A stretch of DNA of 64,000 bases from Defluviitaleaceae bacterium (GTDB lineage: Bacteria; Bacillota; Clostridia; Lachnospirales; WQUN01), in NCBI GenBank assembly GCA_009786535.1, contig WQRX01000010.1:1-64000 (forward strand), read 5' to 3'. This document shows positions 18,303 through 26,463 of this stretch, in pieces (position 1 is the first letter of the stretch; the number at the start of each line of letters is the position of its first letter). Below the pieces are notes generated by a model. It saw only the letters and a list, made by a program, of their open reading frames with translations, did no database searches and was not told the origin of the DNA. Position numbers and translations under genes: made by a program.

Positions 18303-18315
18303 CAGTGCGTATAAT
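18288..18315 (+). promoter_or_regulatory. Promoter of thymidine kinase gene
   Basis: TTGCCT (18288-18293), 16 bp and TATAAT (18310-18315), 22 nt before the ATG. It overlaps the greA -35 region on the other strand, so the two polymerases would compete. Confidence 0.6.
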
Positions 18316-18337
18316 TAAAGTATGAAGAAAGAGGGCG

Positions 18338-18952
18338 ATGACTTTGGCAAAAATGTATTTCCGTTACGGCGCAATGAACAGCGGTAAAACCGCAAACCTG
18401 CTTATGGTGGCAGACAATTACATCAAGCAGGGCAAGCGCGTGCTTATCCTAAAGCCCGCAAAAGATACGCGGTGGGAGATGGTCAAATCCCGCGCTATTG
18501 CCGAGGCATTACCCGCAGAGTTGGTATCCGACCACCAAGATTTATTCGAATTAGTTAAAATGCGCTCATTGGAAGAAGAGCGCAATATAGACGCAGTGCT
18601 GGTAGAAGAAGCGCAGTTCCTTTCTGCTGCACAGGTGCGCCAACTTGCCGTCGTTGTAGACAGAATAAGCATTCCCGTACTATGCTATGGCTTGCGCTGC
18701 TCGTACATAGACGGCGCACTCTTTGAAGGCAGTGCCGCCCTCATGTACTGGGCAGATACCATCGAAGAAATTAAAAACGTATGCCAATATTGCAAACGCA
18801 AGGCAACCAAAAACCTGCTGCGTGTCAACGGCATTCCCCAATATAAAGGGAGCGACGTAGTTATGGGCGATGTAGACGGCGAAGCAAAGGTCGTGTACAC
18901 CCCCGTATGCAGGAAGCATTATTTAAACCCGCCCGAAAGATTAAAGGACTAG
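18338..18952 (+). CDS. tdk: Thymidine kinase (type II)
   Basis: Salvages thymidine by ATP-dependent phosphorylation. The 204-residue product has the P-loop RYGAMNSGKTANLL (about residues 9-22), the Walker-B-like VLVEEAQFL (family consensus usually DEAQF; here Glu-Glu), the lasso region and a zinc site made by CQYC and a later CRKH. AGAAAGAGGG precedes the ATG. The gene ends 3 bp from the convergent oxidoreductase. Type II assignment is firm; the D-to-E change is conservative. Confidence 0.92.
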   Translation: MTLAKMYFRYGAMNSGKTANLLMVADNYIKQGKRVLILKPAKDTRWEMVKSRAIAEALPAELVSDHQDLFELVKMRSLEEERNIDAVLVEEAQFLSAAQVRQLAVVVDRISIPVLCYGLRCSYIDGALFEGSAALMYWADTIEEIKNVCQYCKRKATKNLLRVNGIPQYKGSDVVMGDVDGEAKVVYTPVCRKHYLNPPERLKD

Positions 18953-18955
18953 GTT

Positions 18956-20044
18956 TTAATCTTTTGCTCGCGTAATCCCCTTCGCTTGCTCCGCAATCAC
19001 TTGCGCTTTTACGCATAGCTCCGCCGCTTTAAAGGCATGTTCCTGCGTCATTGCGTTTTCGGTACGATTTAAGCAATCTAAAATTAACTGCCCGAAGAAA
19101 GGGAAACCTACATTGCTTTGCACATCAATGTATTCTTCGGTCTTGTGGTTGGCTAGGAATAAATGCCCGCCGCGTTTGGCGCGGGCTATATCTACATATT
19201 TTCGCAGTTCGATATACCCCTCTGTGCCTGTGATAAAGGTACGCCCGTCGCCCCACGTGGACAATCCGTCAGGGGTAAACCAGTCTACGCGGAAATAACC
19301 CGTTGTGCCGTTGTTTCCGCGCAAAGTACAATCGCCAAAATCGTCAACGCCCGGGTAAGCGGGGTTGGCGTAATTTTCTATTTGCGCTGCAAGTATTTCC
19401 GCATCGGTTGCACCTGTGAAGTACAGGAACTGCTCAATTTGGTGGCTGCCAATGTCGCATAAAATGCCGCCGTTTTCTTCGCGGCGAAAGAACCATGGCG
19501 GGCGGCTTGGCGCATTAAAACGGTGCGGACCAAGCCCAAGGGTCTGCACTACTTTTCCTATCGCGCCGTCCCGGATAAGCTGCCCCGCGTATACGGCGGC
19601 TTCGCAGTGTAAGCGCTCGGAGTAGTAGACGGCATATTTTTTACCCGTTTTTTGTACGGCGGTCTTTGCTTCTTCCAATTGTGTCGGCGTAGTTAGCGGC
19701 GTTTTGTCGGTGAAATAATCCTTGCCCGCGTTCATTACGCGTACCCCCAACGCGCACCGTTGGGAAGGGATACACGCGCCCGCTACCAGCTGTACTTCCT
19801 TGTCGTCCAGCACTTCTGCTTCGCTGCGCGCGGGTTTTGCGGCGGGATACATTTTTAAGTAATGCGCCATTTTTGACGGGTCGGGGTCATATATCCATTT
19901 TAGGGTTGCGCCCGCTTCTATTAAGCCATTGCACTGCCCGCCGATATGCCCATGGTCTAAACCAACGGCGGCAAAAATAAATTCCCCTTGGCTTACCACG
20001 GGGTTGGGTTTGCCTTGCGGGGCGTAGTTCATTCCGTCTTTCAT
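18956..20044 (-). CDS. Gfo/Idh/MocA-family oxidoreductase
   Basis: A 362-residue NAD(P)-dependent sugar or cyclitol dehydrogenase. The N-terminal Rossmann domain (about 17-140) begins FIFAAVGLDHGHIGG. The usual EKP motif is replaced by FTDKTPLTTP, with the conserved lysine retained. The C-terminal domain includes GGILCDIGSHQIEQFLYF with the catalytic-type Asp and His. The substrate is unknown. AAGGAG lies ahead of the ATG, and a promoter is visible at 20072-20100. It is divergent from pyrG and not obviously part of an operon. Confidence 0.9.
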   Translation of the reverse strand: MKDGMNYAPQGKPNPVVSQGEFIFAAVGLDHGHIGGQCNGLIEAGATLKWIYDPDPSKMAHYLKMYPAAKPARSEAEVLDDKEVQLVAGACIPSQRCALGVRVMNAGKDYFTDKTPLTTPTQLEEAKTAVQKTGKKYAVYYSERLHCEAAVYAGQLIRDGAIGKVVQTLGLGPHRFNAPSRPPWFFRREENGGILCDIGSHQIEQFLYFTGATDAEILAAQIENYANPAYPGVDDFGDCTLRGNNGTTGYFRVDWFTPDGLSTWGDGRTFITGTEGYIELRKYVDIARAKRGGHLFLANHKTEEYIDVQSNVGFPFFGQLILDCLNRTENAMTQEHAFKAAELCVKAQVIAEQAKGITRAKD

Positions 20045-20071
20045 GCGTACCGCTCCTTATACATAAAAATT

Positions 20072-20100
20072 TTTATATCTATCATCATAACATGTTGCAA
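20072..20100 (-). promoter_or_regulatory. Promoter of the Gfo/Idh/MocA gene
   Basis: Minus-strand TTGCAA (20095-20100), 17 bp and TATAAA (20072-20077), 28 nt ahead of the start codon. Confidence 0.5.
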
Positions 20101-20106
20101 TTTTCC

Positions 20107-20136
20107 TTGACACCCCCTTATATTTTTGAATATAAT
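20107..20136 (+). promoter_or_regulatory. Promoter of the CTP synthase gene
   Basis: TTGACA (20107-20112), 18 bp and TATAAT (20131-20136), about 62 nt before the start codon. There is no run of Gs at the expected start site of the kind that mediates CTP-sensitive reiterative attenuation in Bacillus pyrG. Confidence 0.7.
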
Positions 20137-20148
20137 CGCAATAAATTG

Positions 20149-20176
20149 CTCGTCCAAATTTTCCTTTTTGGGCGAG
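20149..20176 (+). promoter_or_regulatory. Leader hairpin of pyrG
   Basis: CTCGTCCAAA (20149-20158) pairs with TTTGGGCGAG (20167-20176) with one G-U, loop 8 nt, within the untranslated leader 12 nt before the GGAGGG ribosome site (20189-20194). No T-run follows, so it is not a terminator as it stands. Confidence 0.5.
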
Positions 20177-20198
20177 TTGTGTCGTTGTGGAGGGTTTT

Positions 20199-21818
20199 AT
20201 GCAGCCAGGTATGCAAACAAAGTACATTTTTATGACAGGCGGCGTGTGCTCGGGTTTGGGAAAGGGCATTACTGCAGCATCTTTGGGGCGGCTTTTGAAG
20301 GCACGCGGCTTCCGCGTAACCATTCAAAAGTTTGACCCCTATTTAAATACCGACCCGGGTCTGCTCAGCCCCTACGAACACGGCGAAGTTTATGTAACCG
20401 AGGACGGCGCAGAGGTTGACCTGGACCTAGGTCATTACGAGCGTTATATAGATGAAAACCTAAGCGTAAACAACAGCATAACCGCAGGGCAGATTTTTTG
20501 GGAAGTGCTGAGCCGCGAACGCAACGGCAATTACAGAGGCAAAACCATTCAAATTATCCCCCATATTACCGATGCGGTAAAATCGCACATTGTGTGCAAC
20601 CAAGACACGCAAATTGTTATATCTGAAATTGGCGGCACGGTAGGCGACTTTGAGAGCCTGCCCTTCATAGAAGCGATACGCCAATTTGGCGACGATATCG
20701 GCGCGGAACACATTATGTTTGTTCACGTCACCCTTGTACCGTATTTAGACTTTGCGGGCGAGGCGAAAACCAAGCCTTCCCAGCACTCGGTAAAAGAATT
20801 ATTGTCACTGGGCATTAAACCCGATGTGCTTGTTTGCCGTACACAACACCCGCTGGAAGAAGAAATGCGCGACAAACTTGCGCGGTTTTGCCACGTAAAA
20901 CACGACTGTATTATAGAAAATTTGGACGCAAAATCCCTCTACGACGTACCGCTAATGCTGGAGAAGGAACATTTTGCCGACATTGTGTGCAAGCGCCTTG
21001 GTTTAACGCCCAACATGCCGGACCTTTCGGAATGGACTGCATTAACACAAAAATCCCTTACCAAAACCATAAACGTTGCCTTAGTCGGCAAATATGCGGA
21101 ATTTAAGGACGCCTATATCTCCTCTGCCGAGGCGTTAAAGCACGCAAGTATTTTCCACGGTGTAAAAATTAACATCGACTGGATACATGCCGAGGAGATT
21201 AACGACGAAAACGCGCATATATTCTTGGCAGACAAACACGCAGTCATTATGCCGGGCGGTTACGGCGAAAGGGGTATAGGCGGGCTTATCAGCGCGGCGA
21301 AATACGCCCGCGTAAATAAAAAGCCCTTTCTCGCCATAGGGCAAGCCATGCATTGCGCCCTTATTGAATACGCACGCAATGTAGCAGGCTGCACCGATTC
21401 CGACAGTGTGGAATTTAATGCGGAAACCGTTTCGCCCATCATTATTCCTGTACACCCCCCGCAAGAAGGCAAAGGCAATAATAAAATCGTACCCATGCGC
21501 AAGGGTGCAATTCCCGTAAAGCTTACGCCCGACACATTGCTTGCTAAAGCCTATGGAGAAAACTTAATTTACGAACGCTTCCGCCATAATTATAAAATTA
21601 ACATCCAATGCCGCATACCCCTTGCTGAAAGCGGGCTTATCCTGTCCGCAAGCTCCCCCGATGATGCGTTTTGCGAAGCTATAGAATTACCGAACAAGAT
21701 GCATCCGTGGTTTGTGGGGGTACAGTTCCGCCCCGAATTTAAGTCGCGCATAACACGCCCAAGCCCCATTTTTAAGGCGTTTATTAAGGCGGCGCTGGGG
21801 GAAAATTTAAAAGATTAA
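20199..21818 (+). CDS. pyrG: CTP synthase with degenerate glutaminase domain
   Basis: Converts UTP to CTP with ATP and ammonia. I start at ATG 20199 after GGAGGG, giving 539 residues. The synthase half is intact: TGGVCSGLGKGITAASLGR, QKFDPYLNTDPG, the Mg-ligand segment TEDGAEVDLDLGHYERY, and EIGGTVGDFESLPFIEA. The GATase half is recognisable (MPGGYGERGIGG) but its catalytic triad is broken. Where the family has the nucleophile in GICLGMQ this protein has AIGQAMH (Cys to Gly), and where it has QFHPEF it has QFRPEF (His to Arg). The Glu remains. The GGTMRLG lid also appears replaced by PMRKGAI. It probably relies on free ammonia or an external glutaminase. Confidence 0.9.
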   Translation: MQPGMQTKYIFMTGGVCSGLGKGITAASLGRLLKARGFRVTIQKFDPYLNTDPGLLSPYEHGEVYVTEDGAEVDLDLGHYERYIDENLSVNNSITAGQIFWEVLSRERNGNYRGKTIQIIPHITDAVKSHIVCNQDTQIVISEIGGTVGDFESLPFIEAIRQFGDDIGAEHIMFVHVTLVPYLDFAGEAKTKPSQHSVKELLSLGIKPDVLVCRTQHPLEEEMRDKLARFCHVKHDCIIENLDAKSLYDVPLMLEKEHFADIVCKRLGLTPNMPDLSEWTALTQKSLTKTINVALVGKYAEFKDAYISSAEALKHASIFHGVKINIDWIHAEEINDENAHIFLADKHAVIMPGGYGERGIGGLISAAKYARVNKKPFLAIGQAMHCALIEYARNVAGCTDSDSVEFNAETVSPIIIPVHPPQEGKGNNKIVPMRKGAIPVKLTPDTLLAKAYGENLIYERFRHNYKINIQCRIPLAESGLILSASSPDDAFCEAIELPNKMHPWFVGVQFRPEFKSRITRPSPIFKAFIKAALGENLKD

Positions 21819-21849
21819 GGTCATGGGCAGTTGTTGTGCGTCCCTGTAC

Positions 21850-21879
21850 AAAAAATCCGCATATTTTTGCGGATTTTTT
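21850..21879. terminator. Bidirectional terminator between pyrG and lacI-type gene
   Basis: AAAAAATCCGCA (21850-21861) pairs perfectly with TGCGGATTTTTT (21868-21879). The A-run and T-run let it serve both convergent genes. Confidence 0.85.
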
Positions 21880-21954
21880 ACTTGCGTCGGCGGTTTAATT
21901 TACCCCCGTTAAGCCCTAACTTTTTCGTAATTGAATTGCAAGTTTTTTAGCATT

Positions 21955-22965
21955 TTACACCGAGCGCCGCTTCTTTATCTTGGTGGAAACGAGGATTTTC
22001 ACGGGGGGTTGGGCGGTGTCGTTGATAATTTCGTGCAGGCGTTTTACCGCCGTTTCGCCGATGTATTTCTTTGGCACGTGTACGGTGGTGAGGGAAGGCT
22101 CGATGTACGATGCCATGGGCAAATCATCAAAGCCGATGATGGCAATATCCTCGGGGATACGTAAGCCCTTGCGCTGGAAGGCCTTCATCGCACCCATTGC
22201 GATAAGGTCGCTGTCGGCAAAGTAGCAGGGGGCAAGCTCGTCCCCGCGCTCTAAAATTTCCATCATATCAACGAACGCCCCTTCCACAGAGGGCGCTAAT
22301 TTATGTACGACGGATTTTGACACCGACATGCCGTGCATCTGCACCGACTTTTGAAAACCCTCGGCGCGTTTTTCAAAATTGCCTATTAAATAGGAAGAAC
22401 GAAGATAACCCGGTTGATTTTTGGTGCGCGAAATAAGAAAGTTGGTGGCTTCGAACGCGCCTTGCACGTTGTTAATAAGCACGCAATCGTAGTCTGTAAA
22501 ATCGAGATTTACATCAAGCAACACAAGCGGGATACGCCGCCGCAAGCTGTTAAACGGGCGAAAATCCTCCAACTGCATTTCCGTACCCAGCAAAATAATG
22601 CCCGCGCTATCGCTATGGGCAAGGTCGTCAACTTTTCGCTGCACGTCTTCGTCTTTGTGTATATAGGCGATTTGCAGTTTAAAATTGTATTCGGCGCACG
22701 CGGTTTCGATACCTTCGGAGAGGGCGGAGAAAAACGGCGTTTCGCTTACCACCGCGCCTTGGCGCTTGTAAATGACAAAGGTGATGTGCCACCCCGCCGC
22801 TTTTTTCTTGTAGGGCTTTTCAAAATCATAGCCATGTAATTCTGCCGCTTCGATAATTCGTTTGCGCGTTTCGGTACTTACGCCCTGCTTGCTGCGTAAT
22901 GCCATGGAAATTGCCGCCTCCGACAAATTAAGCATTTTTGCCAACTCTTTCCCCGAAATCCCCAT
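21955..22965 (-). CDS. LacI-family transcriptional regulator
   Basis: A 336-residue repressor-type regulator. The N-terminal helix-turn-helix is ISGKELAKMLNLSEAAISMALRSKQGVSTETRKRI (given here only as landmark positions 3-37: GKELAKMLNLSEAAIS). It is followed by a periplasmic-binding-protein-like effector domain with AIIGFDDLPMASYIEPSLTTV near residue 270. It diverges from a sugar importer across a 155-bp spacer holding a perfect inverted repeat (23032-23054). It most likely senses a pectin-derived oligosaccharide or uronate and controls the importer and itself. The effector is inferred from context only. Confidence 0.93.
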   Translation of the reverse strand: MGISGKELAKMLNLSEAAISMALRSKQGVSTETRKRIIEAAELHGYDFEKPYKKKAAGWHITFVIYKRQGAVVSETPFFSALSEGIETACAEYNFKLQIAYIHKDEDVQRKVDDLAHSDSAGIILLGTEMQLEDFRPFNSLRRRIPLVLLDVNLDFTDYDCVLINNVQGAFEATNFLISRTKNQPGYLRSSYLIGNFEKRAEGFQKSVQMHGMSVSKSVVHKLAPSVEGAFVDMMEILERGDELAPCYFADSDLIAMGAMKAFQRKGLRIPEDIAIIGFDDLPMASYIEPSLTTVHVPKKYIGETAVKRLHEIINDTAQPPVKILVSTKIKKRRSV

Positions 22966-23031
22966 AACAAACCCCTCTTAAAATAAACTTTTGTAAAGAA
23001 TATCATAAATTTTAGTAAAAATTAAGTAAAT

Positions 23032-23054
23032 AATTAAGCAAAAAACGCTTAATT
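23032..23054. promoter_or_regulatory. Candidate operator for the LacI-type regulator
   Basis: A perfect inverted repeat AATTAAGC-7 nt-GCTTAATT lies directly upstream of the importer promoter -35, in the shared divergent spacer. It is the most symmetric site in that spacer. Binding is inferred. Confidence 0.5.
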
Positions 23055-23059
23055 TAATA

Positions 23060-23088
23060 TTGTAATTAATTTGTAACATTGTGATAAT
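23060..23088 (+). promoter_or_regulatory. Promoter of sugar ABC importer operon
   Basis: TTGTAA (23060-23065), 17 bp and GATAAT (23083-23088) with an upstream TGT, i.e. an extended -10. The start codon is 32 nt further on, after GAGAGGAG. Confidence 0.55.
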
Positions 23089-23120
23089 GCACACAAATCG
23101 CAATCGAGAGGAGTTCCAAA

Positions 23121-24437
23121 ATGAAAAAGTTTGTAGTTTTTATCGGTTTGCTGCTAGCCGCAATGTTTGTACTTAGTGCGTGCGGCAGCGATGATGCAGG
23201 CGGCATCCGCGTTTCCGACGGCGAAGAAGCCGAAATTACCTTCCGCTGGTGGGGCGGCGACGCCCGCCACAACGCAACGTTGGAAGCCATTGCCTTGTTC
23301 GAAGACCGCTACCCCCACATCACCGTTAATGCCGAGTTTGGTGCATTCGGCGGCTTCCTTGAGCAGTTGACCATGGACTTGGCAGGCGGAACAGAGCCCG
23401 ACATCGTGCAATCCAACTTCGCGTGGGTACACTCGCTGGGTAACGGGCAAAATGTTTTTGCCAACCACCTATACCTGCCTTATCTTGACCTTACCGAATG
23501 GAGTCCCGAGCTTCGCTCCTTTACCACCACGGCAGACGGACAATTAAGCGGTGTTTCCCATGGTATTACAGGGCGCGTAATCATTTACAGCCGCGACATG
23601 CTTGCACAGCATGGGCTTTCTGCCTTCCCTGCCACCTTTGACGAGTGGATAGCCTTGGGCGAGCGTATTTCCGCCGACAATACGGCTATTGACACAGGCG
23701 CAAACCGGTATGCATTCTTCCCGCTGGGCGACCAAACGCTGGATATTGTTTTAATGACGATTATCCTCAATGAATTTAACGTAAATCTGCAAAGCGACGG
23801 GCGGATTCTTCCCACCATTGACCAAGTGGAATACGCCTTTAACGTGCTTGGGCGTATGATTGACAGCGGTACTATCCCCACCATGCAGCAACAAGAAGCC
23901 CCCCACGACGCAACCAACCCCGTGTGGATGCAAGGGCGCGGCGGCTCTGTATTTGAATGGGTGGGCAATATCGGCTTACCCATCGGCAACTTCCTGGACG
24001 GCAACGAAGCCGACCTTGGCGTGGCATTATTGCCCGCTACCCGTGCAGGGGGCACGCAAAATTCCATGCAACGCACCTCCTTGGTACATGCGGTAACCCA
24101 AGCCAGCGTTGAACGCGGCACCCACTACATCGCGTCTTATTTCCTTAACTGGTTCTATACGGATGAAGGGGCATTGCGTTTGCTTGGCAACCAATTTGGC
24201 ATTCCCCTGTCCCGTACGGCGGCGCGTATTTCTGCCGAAGAGGGCAACACCCGTGGTTTACAGCTTGCGGGCTTGCATTTGCTGGAAGCCAACGTAGGCG
24301 ACATGTGCCATTTGTTTGAAGACCCCTCCCTGCGGGACCCACGCTTCTTCGCCATCGACGCCTTCCGCTACGGGCAAATGAACGCTCGCCAAGCCGCAGA
24401 ACATTGGGTTAACGAGCAACAAGCCGCACTCCGTTAA
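23121..24437 (+). CDS. Sugar ABC transporter substrate-binding lipoprotein
   Basis: A 438-residue family 1 extracellular solute-binding protein. It has a lipoprotein signal peptide (FIGLLLAAMFVLSAC, lipobox LSAC with Cys at residue 21), then the mature start ITFRWWGGDARHNATLEAI and the family motif FEDRYPHITVNAEF. It captures an oligosaccharide at the membrane surface for the two permeases downstream. No ATPase is encoded here, so a shared MsmX/UgpC-type ATPase elsewhere is expected, as is common for such importers. Neighbouring GH105 and uronate genes suggest a rhamnogalacturonan-derived oligosaccharide as ligand (inference). Confidence 0.93.
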   Translation: MKKFVVFIGLLLAAMFVLSACGSDDAGGIRVSDGEEAEITFRWWGGDARHNATLEAIALFEDRYPHITVNAEFGAFGGFLEQLTMDLAGGTEPDIVQSNFAWVHSLGNGQNVFANHLYLPYLDLTEWSPELRSFTTTADGQLSGVSHGITGRVIIYSRDMLAQHGLSAFPATFDEWIALGERISADNTAIDTGANRYAFFPLGDQTLDIVLMTIILNEFNVNLQSDGRILPTIDQVEYAFNVLGRMIDSGTIPTMQQQEAPHDATNPVWMQGRGGSVFEWVGNIGLPIGNFLDGNEADLGVALLPATRAGGTQNSMQRTSLVHAVTQASVERGTHYIASYFLNWFYTDEGALRLLGNQFGIPLSRTAARISAEEGNTRGLQLAGLHLLEANVGDMCHLFEDPSLRDPRFFAIDAFRYGQMNARQAAEHWVNEQQAALR

Positions 24438-24439
24438 TC

Positions 24440-25327
24440 ATGGAAAAGGGCAAACGCAATATGACGAAGTACGCCCCATTTTTCCTGCTGATACCATGGT
24501 TTATCGGTATCACCGTGTTTCGGGTGTACCCAATGATTTCGTCCTTCTATTACAGCCTCTTCGACTTCCAGCCCGTACTGCGCACCCGGGAATTTGTAGG
24601 CTTTGATAACTACGCCCGTCTATTGTTTCGCTTCCCCCATTTTTGGGATTCGGTACGGGCTACCTTGCGCTATGTGCTTTGGGGTACGCCCATGGTTCTT
24701 ATTGCGGCATTCTTCATTGCGTTTGTGTTGAATTTCAAATTAAAGGGCATTAACCTGTTTCGCACCGCCTATTACGTTCCCTCCATTTTAGGGGGGAACG
24801 TAGCGGTGGCGATTTTATGGTCGCAATTGTTTAGTGGGAACGGTCCCGTAAACCAAGTCCTTGGCATTTTTGGCGTCGAACCCATTTCATGGATACGAGA
24901 TACCACCTTCGCACCCTTCACCCTTATTTTCCTTTCTGCATGGCAGTTTGGCTCGGTTATGCTTATCTTCCTTGCGGCTTTGCAAAACGTTTCGCCCTCC
25001 TTATACGAGGCGGCGAGTATTGACGGGGCATCCAAGTGGAGGCAGTTATTCAAAATCACCCTCCCCATTATCACCCCCGTTCTGCTCTTTAACACGGTGA
25101 ATGTACTCATCCGCCACTTCCAGGAATTTAACGCACCCTATTTAATTACCAACCGCGGCCCCCTACGGGCTACGGACTTTTTAAACGTACTCATCTACGA
25201 CTATGCCTTCAGAAGGCTGGAGTTTGGCTTTGCCCTTGCCATGACATGGTTCTTGCTTGCGGCAATTGGCCTGCTAACGGTAATACTATTCTTTTCATCC
25301 AAATACTGGGTACATTACAGCGACTAG
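24440..25327 (+). CDS. Sugar ABC transporter permease, MalF/UgpA type
   Basis: A 295-residue inner-membrane protein with six hydrophobic spans, starting APFFLLIPWFIGITVFRVYP. The EAA loop that docks to the ATPase is visible as LYEAASIDGASKWRQLFKITLP. It starts 2 bp after the stop of the binding protein and pairs with the MalG-type permease that follows. Together they form the translocation channel of a CUT1-type importer for oligosaccharides. Confidence 0.94.
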   Translation: MEKGKRNMTKYAPFFLLIPWFIGITVFRVYPMISSFYYSLFDFQPVLRTREFVGFDNYARLLFRFPHFWDSVRATLRYVLWGTPMVLIAAFFIAFVLNFKLKGINLFRTAYYVPSILGGNVAVAILWSQLFSGNGPVNQVLGIFGVEPISWIRDTTFAPFTLIFLSAWQFGSVMLIFLAALQNVSPSLYEAASIDGASKWRQLFKITLPIITPVLLFNTVNVLIRHFQEFNAPYLITNRGPLRATDFLNVLIYDYAFRRLEFGFALAMTWFLLAAIGLLTVILFFSSKYWVHYSD

Positions 25328-25339
25328 GAGGGGGCTACC

Positions 25340-26203
25340 ATGAACCATCGCAGATATTTAACGCGCACAAACATTAACGCCACCATCCGCTATGTGATTC
25401 TTATCGCCGTGGGGTTTATCCTCGCGTACCCACTGTTTTGGATGATTGGCTCGTCGTTTAAGCATAACATTGACATTTTTGGCAATATGGCAATTCTACC
25501 CCCTGCGGGGCGTTGGACCTTTGAACACTTCCCCGCCGCCTGGCAGTTGACGCCACGCAATAATATGCTATTTTATTTTTTGAATACCATGCGCTTTCTC
25601 ATCCCCCGTGTAATCGGTACGGTAATTTCCTGCACGGTGACGGCCTACGCCATTGCCCGCTTCTCCTTCCCCGGCAAGAAAATCGTGTTCGGCATTGTGC
25701 TGGTAACCTTGCTCATGCCCGAGCTGGCGTTCCGCATCCCCATATTTATGCTGTACCGCGACATTGGGCTGATAGATACCTTCGCCGCCCTGTACATCCA
25801 AGACTTTTTTGGTGTAAACTCATTCTTCGTATTCATGATTATCCAGTTTATGCGTACCATTCCGCGGGAGCTGGACGAAGCCGCCCATATAGACGGCTGT
25901 GACCCATTGCGCACACTCATCTCTATTCTTGTGCCCATTTTACGCCCCATCATTATCACCGTGGGCTTACTCACCTTCATGTGGGGCATGAACGACTTCC
26001 AAGGCCCCCTCATTTTCCTGCGCAGCCCCGATAACCGCGTGCTGGCACAGGCATTGCGGGGCTTGCTCTCGGAATACGAGGTCACCCACTTTGGGCAAAT
26101 TTTCGCAGGGGCGTTTATGGGGCTTATCCCCACGCTGGCGATATTCTTCGCCTGTAGCCGATACTTCGTAGAAGGCGTGGCGCGTTCAGGGGGCAAGGAA
26201 TAG
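25340..26203 (+). CDS. Sugar ABC transporter permease, MalG/UgpE type
   Basis: A 287-residue permease with about six membrane spans, the first at about residues 17-38 (YVILIAVGFILAYPLFWMIG). The EAA motif reads ELDEAAHIDGCDPLRTLISI. AGGAGGGGG stands before the ATG. It is the last importer gene. After it the operon is interrupted by a palindromic element and the AT-rich GNAT gene before the catabolic genes begin at 27286. Confidence 0.94.
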   Translation: MNHRRYLTRTNINATIRYVILIAVGFILAYPLFWMIGSSFKHNIDIFGNMAILPPAGRWTFEHFPAAWQLTPRNNMLFYFLNTMRFLIPRVIGTVISCTVTAYAIARFSFPGKKIVFGIVLVTLLMPELAFRIPIFMLYRDIGLIDTFAALYIQDFFGVNSFFVFMIIQFMRTIPRELDEAAHIDGCDPLRTLISILVPILRPIIITVGLLTFMWGMNDFQGPLIFLRSPDNRVLAQALRGLLSEYEVTHFGQIFAGAFMGLIPTLAIFFACSRYFVEGVARSGGKE

Positions 26204-26204
26204 A

Positions 26205-26357
26205 TAGGTAAGCGGGGTACGGGGGAAAGCGCGGGAAGCGGGGTATGTTCACTCCACGCTAACGCGGATGATAACGCTTCGCGTTCTAATCCCGCATACG
26301 CGCAACGGCTAGACGCGCTCCGCGAAATACCCCTACCCGCACCGCGCTTTTCACCCC
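26205..26357. repeat. Near-palindromic element, copy 1 (before GNAT gene)
   Basis: The arms GAAAGCGCGG-GAAGCGGGGTAT (26224-26246) and its inverse ATACCCC-TACCCGCACCGCGCTTTTC (26327-26352) fold around a central AACGC-TTC-GCGTT hairpin (26273-26285). The same building blocks (AAGCGCG, GGGGTATGTT, GCTAACGCGGA, TAGACGCGC) recur in the element at 27066-27237, so the two belong to one repeat family. No ORF is supported in 26204-26463. A short CCCTT/AGGG hairpin is at 26376-26390. Confidence 0.65.
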
Positions 26358-26463
26358 ACCCTACCACTATTTCTTGCCCTTCGCGCAGGGAAAGGCAGTT
26401 AGTTGGGGGAGTAGAACTATGCTTAACTTGCTGTAGAAAATTTATATTAGGCGGTGTTATAAA

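Noticed and set aside
26424-26440. GCTTAAC resembling an integron attC core near the GNAT gene
   Set aside because: The matching GTTRRRY end and attC fold are not found, and the longer palindromes have a different layout. No integrase is present.
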